The translations under genes were made by a program, and so were the position numbers. A DNA stretch of 5,107 nt from Thermoproteota archaeon. Its GTDB lineage: Archaea; Korarchaeota; Korarchaeia; Korarchaeales; Korarchaeaceae. Within the stretch, counting starts at the first letter, position 1; each line of letters begins with the position of its first letter. Where the stretch lies: assembly GCA_003661265.1 (NCBI GenBank), contig QMVU01000100.1, positions 1 to 5,107 on the forward strand, in the 5' to 3' direction. This document shows positions 1-4,805 of this stretch, one piece after another. The notes under the pieces were generated by a model that saw nothing but the letters and a program-made list of their open reading frames with translations, ran no database searches and was not told where the DNA came from.

Positions 1-222
1 ACCTACTAAGTCTATGTCCTTAAAGCCCACTCCTCCCTCTTCAACAGCCCGCAGTAAGACCTCTCTCGCTATCCTATAATGATGTTCTGTAACTTCAAGG
101 GGTTTCATACCGCCCTTCTCCGTCCGGAATACCTCGTTAACATTAGCGAGAATTCTTCCTGCGTCGTCTGCTATGCCTACTCCAAACGTGTGAGCAGTAC
201 TTTCTATACCTAAAGCGATCAT
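1..222 (-). CDS. kae1: Kae1, KEOPS tRNA N6-threonylcarbamoyladenosine transferase, N-terminal part (runs off left edge)
   Basis: Kae1 is the catalytic subunit of the archaeal KEOPS complex. It transfers the threonylcarbamoyl group from threonylcarbamoyl-AMP to A37 of tRNAs reading ANN codons. Only the first 74 residues lie in the window. They begin MIALGIESTAHTFGVGI, the phosphate-binding opening strand of the ASKHA fold typical of Kae1/TsaD, and continue with TEKGGMKPLEVTEHH (residues 34-48), which matches the family's EKGG-P-E--EHH segment. The HxxxH metal site lies further downstream, outside the window, so catalytic completeness and any C-terminal fusion to the Bud32 kinase cannot be judged. 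The ATG (220-222) overlaps the TGA stop of the Sua5-like gene as ATGA, indicating one mRNA and likely translational coupling; an AGGT (225-228) just upstream is at most a weak ribosome site. Identification is firm. Confidence 0.93.
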   Translation of the reverse strand, partial: MIALGIESTAHTFGVGIADDAGRILANVNEVFRTEKGGMKPLEVTEHHYRIAREVLLRAVEEGGVGFKDIDLVG

Positions 223-845
223 AGACCTACCAGGTCCCTATAGACTCCAATTATCTCTTTAAAACTAATGGGACCCTCCCGAACAAGTTTTGGTCTCTTT
301 TTTGTCAAATCTATGATGGTTGATGGCTTTCTAAAAAGCAATACACCACAATCAAGGGCAAGATCCGCGTTTGGAATCTCCTTAATGGCTTGGAGGCAGG
401 AGTGAGGTGGAGGATTTGATGTCCTATTAGCACTCGTAGATGTTATAGCCTTTCCCAGTTCCTGCACGATTTTCCTTACGATAAGTGATTCAGGTATCCT
501 AATGCCTATTGCATGGGGATTTACCTCAGGAATCACCTTCTCCGTCTTCGGTAATATGAAGGTAACTGGTCCAGGTAGAAAGACCGACAAGAAATCCTCG
601 AGATCATCAATAACAGCGTATCTCCTAGCCATCTCAATATCGCTAACGGCTATAGTGAGGTGCTTACTAGTAGGTCTTTTCTTAAGTCTATATACTTTGA
701 CGACAGCTCTTGGATTTTCTGCGTCTGCTGCTAGCCCGTAAACAGTATCAGTAGGATAAATTACAACTCCTCCGAGCTTTAATACATTAACAGCTCTCTT
801 AATTGAATTAGCTAAGCCAACCTTCCTTACATCAAGAACGATCAA
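219..845 (-). CDS. sua5: Sua5/YrdC/TsaC-type L-threonylcarbamoyladenylate synthase, short single-domain form
   Basis: This cytoplasmic enzyme makes threonylcarbamoyl-AMP from threonine, bicarbonate and ATP, the first step of t6A synthesis. The 208 residues hold one YrdC domain: YPTDTVYGLAADA (30-42), the basic KKRPTSK segment (55-61), LPGPVTFILPK (90-100), IGIRIPE (113-119), the nucleotide-binding STSANRTSNPPP (136-147) and a late LVREGP (187-192). The usual SG after STSAN-x is replaced by TSN, a mild divergence. The C-terminal Sua5 domain found in the roughly 340-residue archaeal and yeast proteins is absent, so this is TsaC-like in build. The start is TTG (843-845), supported by GAGG five bases upstream; an ATG at 857-859 is out of frame and soon meets a stop. 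The next gene on the same strand is kae1, overlapping by 4 bases, so the two successive t6A steps are co-transcribed. It diverges from the methionine aminopeptidase gene. Confidence 0.93.
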   Translation of the reverse strand: MIVLDVRKVGLANSIKRAVNVLKLGGVVIYPTDTVYGLAADAENPRAVVKVYRLKKRPTSKHLTIAVSDIEMARRYAVIDDLEDFLSVFLPGPVTFILPKTEKVIPEVNPHAIGIRIPESLIVRKIVQELGKAITSTSANRTSNPPPHSCLQAIKEIPNADLALDCGVLLFRKPSTIIDLTKKRPKLVREGPISFKEIIGVYRDLVGL

Positions 846-849
846 GGTT

Positions 850-853
850 CCTC
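850..853 (-). promoter_or_regulatory. Ribosome binding site of the Sua5-like gene
   Basis: On the minus strand GAGG (within TTGAGG) lies four bases before the TTG at 843-845. It favours that TTG over the upstream out-of-frame ATG (857-859). Because a divergent AT-rich element nearby could also drive an almost leaderless transcript, use of this site is an inference. Confidence 0.5.
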
Positions 854-864
854 AACCATGACAA

Positions 865-873
865 GATTAAATT
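865..873. promoter_or_regulatory. Candidate TATA-like element between divergent sua5 and map genes
   Basis: The 52-base gap 846-897 contains one AT-rich block, GATTAAATT. Its centre is about 28 bases before the ATG of the methionine aminopeptidase gene, the spacing expected for an archaeal TATA box feeding a leaderless mRNA, and no Shine-Dalgarno precedes that ATG. Read on the other strand (AATTTAATC) it sits about 25 bases before the sua5 TTG and could serve that direction too. The match to the TATA consensus is only moderate. Confidence 0.4.
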
Positions 874-897
874 CAGGAACTAACCCCAAAGAATGTT

Positions 898-1803
898 ATG
901 TCACTTAAAAGGGACGAATATGAACCATACCATAGGATAGGTAAAGTGCTTGGAAAACTACTATCAGAGGAATCTAAAAGAATTAGGCCGAGAGATAAAC
1001 TAATAGAGATTTGTGAGAGGATAGAAAACAGGATAATAGAAGAGGGTTTTTTCCCTGCCTTTCCGGTCAACATATCGATCAACGAGGTGGCAGCTCATTA
1101 CACATCACCTCCTGATGACATAAGAGAGGTGCCAGAAGCCTCCATAGTAAAGCTGGATGTGGGCATAAGGATCAATGGCTACATAGTTGATGCAGCCAGA
1201 ACGTTAGTTTTTGACGATAAGCTACAGAAGCTAGCAGATGCTGCTCAATCCTGTCTTGAGGCTGCAGAAAGAGTAATGAAGCCGGGAGTTAATCTTCAGC
1301 AGGTTGGCCAAACCATATATGACGAGGCCAGAAGATGGGGCTTTAAAACAATAGCTAACCTCTCAGGTCACAAAATAGACCGTTACAAATTACATGCTGG
1401 TGTAGGAGTTCCTAACGTACCCATCCCGGTCGACTACAAGCTTAAGGTCGGAGATATATTTGCGGTAGAGCCTTTCTTAACATTTTCAAACGTTCCAGGG
1501 GTAGCTAAGCCGTCGAAAGAGGTTTACATTTATTCTTTAAGGAAAAAAATCCGCTCTCTAAGCAAGGTTCAAGAAAAAATAATCTTTCTTGCGGAAAGTA
1601 GATTTAGAAAGCTTCCATTTGCTGAGAGATGGTTGGTAAAGTCTATCGGCCGTAGGGTAAGCGAAGAACTTTCTTTCTTAACGAGGAAGGGAGCCTTGAC
1701 ATCATATCCAGTTCTCATAGAGGCTAAAAAGGGATTTGTTTCTCAGGCAGAAGATACCTTTCTGATAACGGAGGAAGGAGCACTCCCTCTCACAAGGATC
1801 TGA
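898..1803 (+). CDS. map: Methionine aminopeptidase, archaeal type II
   Basis: This dimetal hydrolase removes the initiator methionine from nascent proteins when the second residue is small. The 301 residues match the length of archaeal MetAP2 (about 295). The five metal ligands of the pita-bread fold can be placed: D87 (KLDVGIRINGY), D98 (VDAARTL), H158 (LSGHKIDRY), E191 (AVEPF) and E285 (QAEDTF). The auxiliary histidines H67 (AAHYTSP) and H166 (KLHAG) are also present. The helical insert at about 215-265, before the last strand ligand, is what separates type II from type I. The ATG at 898 has no ribosome site, and an AT-rich block lies about 28 bases upstream, so a leaderless transcript is likely. 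The gene diverges from the t6A operon and converges on endA with 2 bases between stops. I see no missing active-site residue. Confidence 0.95.
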   Translation: MSLKRDEYEPYHRIGKVLGKLLSEESKRIRPRDKLIEICERIENRIIEEGFFPAFPVNISINEVAAHYTSPPDDIREVPEASIVKLDVGIRINGYIVDAARTLVFDDKLQKLADAAQSCLEAAERVMKPGVNLQQVGQTIYDEARRWGFKTIANLSGHKIDRYKLHAGVGVPNVPIPVDYKLKVGDIFAVEPFLTFSNVPGVAKPSKEVYIYSLRKKIRSLSKVQEKIIFLAESRFRKLPFAERWLVKSIGRRVSEELSFLTRKGALTSYPVLIEAKKGFVSQAEDTFLITEEGALPLTRI

Positions 1804-1805
1804 GA

Positions 1806-2918
1806 TCATCTAAAAGATCGCTCCCACTCCATTCTGTAATTAAGTATCCGAGATCCTTTTACTATGCTGATGACAAGGGTCTTATTCACGCTAGTAGCTA
1901 CTCTTCCGACTCTTAAGAGGTTCACAGGTGTGATGAGTTCCTCAGGATAGCTCACTACACACAGGTATGGGGCATGATCTATTCCAGGTCCTTTCTCGTA
2001 TATCAGGTAGTGACCCCCATATTTAGCAGCTGAAGACTTAACCACATATCCCAGATCTCTCCAAAACGAGTACGCCACAATTCTTGCATCCGCTTTTGAT
2101 CTAAATTTCCTGACAACTTCTAGAAATTTGCTTTGGGAAAGAATGTTTCCCTGAGAGTCACGTATATCTAAAACTCCTTTCATGTTAAGATAAGCTGCCT
2201 CTACGAGGGATAATTGTAGAGGCAGCTTATACTCCCTATGGGGCTTTGGTTTCCTAACTCCCATGGGGTGGCCCCAAAATCCATTTATATAGAATTTCGA
2301 GGCAATTTCGGGATCCCACACAACAACCCTATCATGGATAAGCACTCCTTCCGCCCTTGGAAGCGAGTCAAAATCAAAATCTCTTATCTTATTGGGCATG
2401 AAATTCTCAGCGTAGTAATAAGTTATGTCAGACTCGGTGCCCACAATAGCTAACAATAACCTCTTTCTTAACCTTCCTGCATAGAGGACGGCTTTAAGGA
2501 TCTCATTTTGCCTTATTAACTCGTCCTCTGACATGGGAAGTACTAGGACGTTGGCTGCCTTGGAACCTATTTTAGCTCCAGGAGGGTAAAGGCGTAAGAA
2601 AGGGGTTCTTGGCTCATATCTAACTAGCCTACCTCTTCTTCTTAAGTCTTGAAAGACGAGAAATCTCAGAAAGTCTTCTGGCTTCTTTTCGCTTAGAACC
2701 CTCAGTAGAGGGTCTATTCCCTTCCCTTCGCTTCTTGCTAGCTCTAGTTTACCAATCCACGTTAAATAAGCAGCTTCTACAAGACTAAGCTTAAGTGTGT
2801 GATCCTCAGTAAATCCATATCCTTTCAAACGTAGCTTTTCTAGAGCATCTTGATCCGCGGATACTTCAACCCATTCTCCTTTTAAGTAGCCAGTTACCTT
2901 TGAGCGTTCTTCTTCCAT
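1806..2918 (-). CDS. endA: tRNA-splicing endonuclease, fused non-catalytic plus catalytic repeats in one chain
   Basis: This enzyme cuts the bulge-helix-bulge at exon-intron junctions of pre-tRNA, leaving 2',3'-cyclic phosphate. The 370 residues are a tandem repeat, each half about 180 residues, the usual size of one crenarchaeal subunit. Both halves carry the same helix LSLVEAAYL (44-52 and 236-244). The C-terminal half has the full catalytic triad: Y300 (AKYGG), H315 (DHAPY) and K346 (VNKTLV), with the 15-residue Tyr-His spacing of crenarchaeal enzymes. It also has a basic insert at about 211-230 (NGFWGHP then VRKPKPHREY) resembling the Crenarchaea-specific loop of the alpha subunit. The N-terminal half lacks the Tyr and His and keeps a lysine (K152), so it looks like a structural beta-type copy. 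The ATG (2916-2918) is preferred to the adjacent in-frame TTG (2919-2921), since a strong TATA box is centred about 27 bases upstream; AAGGAT upstream is a weaker alternative ribosome site. Family assignment is firm; the fusion reading is inference from sequence. Confidence 0.94.
   Translation of the reverse strand: MEEERSKVTGYLKGEWVEVSADQDALEKLRLKGYGFTEDHTLKLSLVEAAYLTWIGKLELARSEGKGIDPLLRVLSEKKPEDFLRFLVFQDLRRRGRLVRYEPRTPFLRLYPPGAKIGSKAANVLVLPMSEDELIRQNEILKAVLYAGRLRKRLLLAIVGTESDITYYYAENFMPNKIRDFDFDSLPRAEGVLIHDRVVVWDPEIASKFYINGFWGHPMGVRKPKPHREYKLPLQLSLVEAAYLNMKGVLDIRDSQGNILSQSKFLEVVRKFRSKADARIVAYSFWRDLGYVVKSSAAKYGGHYLIYEKGPGIDHAPYLCVVSYPEELITPVNLLRVGRVATSVNKTLVISIVKGSRILNYRMEWERSFR
2190..2230. 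repeat. Perfect 15-base inverted repeat inside endA
   Basis: The arm ATAAGCTGCCTCTAC (2190-2204) is followed by an 11-base spacer and its exact reverse complement GTAGAGGCAGCTTAT (2216-2230). In the endA mRNA this would form a 15-pair hairpin with an 11-base loop. It codes for the segment from Y230 to Y244, at the start of the helix shared by both repeats of the protein. Just upstream in the mRNA a second small hairpin is possible (TGGGG at 2264-2268 with CCCCA at 2272-2276). Function is unknown. Confidence 0.85.
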
Positions 2919-2941
2919 CAAGAATTATCCTTGATCCCTGT

Positions 2942-2949
2942 TTATATAA
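2942..2949 (-). promoter_or_regulatory. TATA box of endA
   Basis: TTATATAA, a near-perfect archaeal TATA box, lies in the 42-base gap between the oxidoreductase stop and the endA start. Its centre is about 27 bases before the ATG at 2916-2918, so transcription would begin at or within a few bases of the start codon. endA therefore probably has its own promoter and leaderless mRNA, even though the upstream oxidoreductase gene reads in the same direction. The core is palindromic, so orientation comes from gene context. Confidence 0.75.
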
Positions 2950-2960
2950 TTAGAGTTAGC

Positions 2961-3896
2961 TCAAGGAATTCTCTTGGCCATTTTTAGGGCCTCGAACAAG
3001 GTATTCATGATGATATTCGCAAAATCCTCGTTTATTTTCGGCTTAGATCCTGATCTAACGTGTTCTACAGCATACTCAAGCTCAACGAGAAGTGGTTCCC
3101 TCCACCTAGGTCTCTTAATTCGGGACTCCTCTCCTTTCTCAACGCCGACTTCTTGAGTGATATAGTTAAGCCAGATGCTTCCATCAGAAGCCGTAACTCT
3201 GATATTTCTTACCCCTATGGGGGTCAACCAATTCGATTCAATAATACCTACTGCATTGCCATACTTCAAAATTAGGATCGAGATATCTTCGTTTTCATTA
3301 CCAAGCATGTAGCTTGTAAAACAAGATATAGGCCTTGGTTTCTCGTTCACTAAGTAAGTCTGGGCGTATAACTCATGCAATCCCAGATCTAAAGTGACTC
3401 CTACCTCCCATTTTAAACTTCTCTTCGGAAATCTACCTATTCTCTTAGAGGAGAGAGTTAATAGATCACCCAGCTCTCCAGAATCAAGAATCTTCTTCAT
3501 TAGCCTGTAGCCAGGGTTAAAGAGCTCTATAAATCCCGGGATGAAGATTACATCTTTCCTTTTTATGATAGAGAAAAGGTCCCTCCAATCCAGCTCACTA
3601 GTTGCTAATGGCTTCTCTAGTAGGGTGTTTACATTATGTTCTATCACTTCCATTGCTGTTTTAGCTAGATATTGAGGTGTGACAGCTATACTAACAAGAT
3701 CTAAGTTTTCCTTAGTGAGCATATCCTCTACTGATTTATAGGCTGTTGCCCCATACATAGCTCCTAGCCGTTTAGCCCTTTGTATCTCGATGTCAGCTAC
3801 ACATCTAAGTTCTACGCCAGCTATCTCCCTATATACTCTGGCATGGGCCTCTCCAAACCATCCGCAACCTACTACGCCTACTCTGACCAGTTTCAC
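2961..3896 (-). CDS. Gfo/Idh/MocA-family NAD(P)-dependent oxidoreductase, substrate unknown
   Basis: Proteins of this family oxidise or reduce sugars, inositols or sugar nucleotides with NAD(P). The 311 residues show an N-terminal Rossmann domain with GVVGCGWFGEAHA (7-19, dinucleotide-binding GxGxxG), D35 at the end of the second strand (an acidic residue there usually favours NAD over NADP), the EKP motif (94-96), GFIELFNPGYR (121-131), and the C-terminal sheet domain with DLGLHELY (170-177). H174 occupies the catalytic histidine position, but the aspartate usually three residues later is Y177. The start is GTG (3894-3896), fixed by a strong GGAGG eight bases upstream. It diverges from the probable lipid synthase gene and lies 42 bases upstream of endA, which has its own promoter. 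A role in sugar-nucleotide or polyol metabolism is likely, but the sequence does not say which substrate. Confidence 0.85.
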   Translation of the reverse strand: MKLVRVGVVGCGWFGEAHARVYREIAGVELRCVADIEIQRAKRLGAMYGATAYKSVEDMLTKENLDLVSIAVTPQYLAKTAMEVIEHNVNTLLEKPLATSELDWRDLFSIIKRKDVIFIPGFIELFNPGYRLMKKILDSGELGDLLTLSSKRIGRFPKRSLKWEVGVTLDLGLHELYAQTYLVNEKPRPISCFTSYMLGNENEDISILILKYGNAVGIIESNWLTPIGVRNIRVTASDGSIWLNYITQEVGVEKGEESRIKRPRWREPLLVELEYAVEHVRSGSKPKINEDFANIIMNTLFEALKMAKRIP

Positions 3897-3904
3897 TGGG
3901 ATAA

Positions 3905-3909
3905 CCTCC
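3905..3909 (-). promoter_or_regulatory. Shine-Dalgarno site of the Gfo/Idh/MocA gene
   Basis: GGAGG on the minus strand, eight bases before the GTG at 3894-3896, is the strongest ribosome binding site in the window and decides the non-ATG start. It implies a short 5' leader, unlike the probably leaderless neighbours. Confidence 0.8.
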
Positions 3910-3932
3910 GATCACCACAAGCAGGGCAAATG

Positions 3933-3940
3933 AAATATAA
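3933..3940. promoter_or_regulatory. TATA-like box in the divergent oxidoreductase/lipid synthase promoter region
   Basis: AAATATAA on the plus strand is centred about 29 bases before the TTG start of the UbiA-family gene, fitting a leaderless mRNA. On the minus strand the same block reads TTATATTT and would place a transcription start near 3911, just ahead of the GGAGG site of the oxidoreductase gene. It is the only such block in the 69-base gap and may serve both directions. Confidence 0.6.
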
Positions 3941-3945
3941 GAAGA

Positions 3946-3968
3946 CAACTCACTAGCGAAGTGAGTTG
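3946..3968. promoter_or_regulatory. Perfect 9-base inverted repeat over the start of the UbiA-family gene; operator candidate
   Basis: CAACTCACT (3946-3954), a 5-base spacer AGCGA, and AGTGAGTTG (3960-3968) form a perfect 23-base dyad. It begins five bases after the TATA-like box and ends exactly on the TTG start codon, so it covers the expected transcription start. A dimeric repressor bound here would block RNA polymerase. As RNA only part of it would be transcribed from a leaderless start, so a DNA site is more likely than a hairpin. Regulator unknown. Confidence 0.55.
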
Positions 3969-4805
3969 AGGAAAATAACCGGCTATCTCCAGTTGCTAAG
4001 ACCTAAGAATGCTGTTATGTCAGCCATAGGTTCGACCATAGGTTGGTTAGCAGGTGGGTGTGGTGATCTAACGCGCTATCTAATTGTCGCAACAGTCCCC
4101 CCGCTCGTATTAATGGGAGGAAATGCCATAAATGATTTTTTTGATTTCGAGATAGATGCGATAAACAAACCATACAGGCCGATACCTAGAGGGATAATAA
4201 GCAGAAAAGAGGCCCTCTTCTCCTATATCCTCCTATCCTCCGTAGCTATAACCATTGCTCTGCTCCTGGGATGGATCCCCTTTCTTATAGCTGTTTCATT
4301 TTCTATAGCATGGTATGTCTATGCGAGAACCCTTAAGGCTAAAGGTCTCATCGGCAACGTTATTGTAAGTACGGGAGTTGGTTTTACGATTATCTTCGGA
4401 TATATATCTGCTTCTAAAGGAGTCTCCCTATTGCCGATAATTCTAGCATTGATAGCTTTTACAGCCAATTTAGCTAGAGAGATAGTTAAAACAGTTGAAG
4501 ACCTCCCGGGAGATAAAAAGGCGGGGCTTTCCACGGTTCCAATTAGGTTTGGGATGGAGACAACTAAGAGTCTGACTAGAGGTCTCATTGCCATAACATG
4601 TTTATTGGCGCTTATACCATTCCTTCTAGGCTTAATGAAACTGCTCTACTTAGCCTTTTCACTTTCATCAATCCTAATATTAATCTACATCCTAGTACAA
4701 ACTGACCGCCTATCTCCTGAAACTGCTGCAAGGTATAGCGGTTTACTGAAGGTGGCCATGGCTCTTGGATTGTTGGGCATGTTATTGGATCTACTACTTA
4801 GATAG
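3966..4805 (+). CDS. UbiA-family prenyltransferase, probable (S)-2,3-di-O-geranylgeranylglyceryl phosphate (DGGGP) synthase
   Basis: The archaeal enzyme adds the second geranylgeranyl chain to geranylgeranylglyceryl phosphate, making the second ether bond of membrane lipids. The 279 residues fit DGGGP synthase in length and motif. LLRPKN (10-15) opens the protein; the first prenyl-diphosphate/Mg motif is NDFFDFEID (56-64) followed by NKPYRPIPRG (67-76); the second is VEDLPGDKKAG (177-187). About eight or nine hydrophobic segments span the rest, so it is an integral membrane protein. The start is TTG (3966-3968): an in-frame stop lies at 3954-3956, no ATG or clear ribosome site is present, and a TATA-like box is centred about 29 bases upstream, so translation is probably leaderless from TTG. 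An inverted repeat ends on this codon. The 3' end overlaps the convergent CBS gene by 12 bases. Another UbiA role (quinone or heme side chain) is less likely but not excluded. Confidence 0.86.
   Translation: MRKITGYLQLLRPKNAVMSAIGSTIGWLAGGCGDLTRYLIVATVPPLVLMGGNAINDFFDFEIDAINKPYRPIPRGIISRKEALFSYILLSSVAITIALLLGWIPFLIAVSFSIAWYVYARTLKAKGLIGNVIVSTGVGFTIIFGYISASKGVSLLPIILALIAFTANLAREIVKTVEDLPGDKKAGLSTVPIRFGMETTKSLTRGLIAITCLLALIPFLLGLMKLLYLAFSLSSILILIYILVQTDRLSPETAARYSGLLKVAMALGLLGMLLDLLLR

Noticed and set aside
502..741. Plus-strand open frame of 79 codons opposite sua5.
   Set aside because: It mirrors the conserved YrdC domain on the other strand, has no family likeness and no promoter of its own.
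846..885. Short inverted repeat GTTCCT (847-852) and AGGAAC (875-880) in the sua5-map gap.
   Set aside because: Only 6 bases per arm, 22 bases apart; not convincing against chance, and the first arm overlaps the ribosome site of sua5.
1047..1052. T6 run in map as a possible terminator.
   Set aside because: It lies early in the map coding sequence, coding for conserved residues (GFFP), with no gene ending nearby on that strand.
1867..1936. Two C-box-like motifs (CTGATGA near 1867 and GTGATGA at 1930) opposite endA.
   Set aside because: No D box at a usable distance after either; the next CTGA is more than 90 bases on. Both fall in well-conserved endA coding sequence.
3007..3053. C/D-box small RNA candidate on the plus strand: ATGATGA (3007-3013) and CTGA (3050-3053), 47 bases apart.
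   Set aside because: No internal C'/D' pair, no closing stem outside the boxes, and the segment lies antisense within the conserved 3' end of the oxidoreductase gene. Two short motifs at this spacing are expected by chance.
4319..4594. Minus-strand open frame of 91 codons inside the UbiA-family gene.
   Set aside because: It is antisense to the conserved second prenyl-diphosphate motif region and shows no recognisable protein features; a shadow frame.
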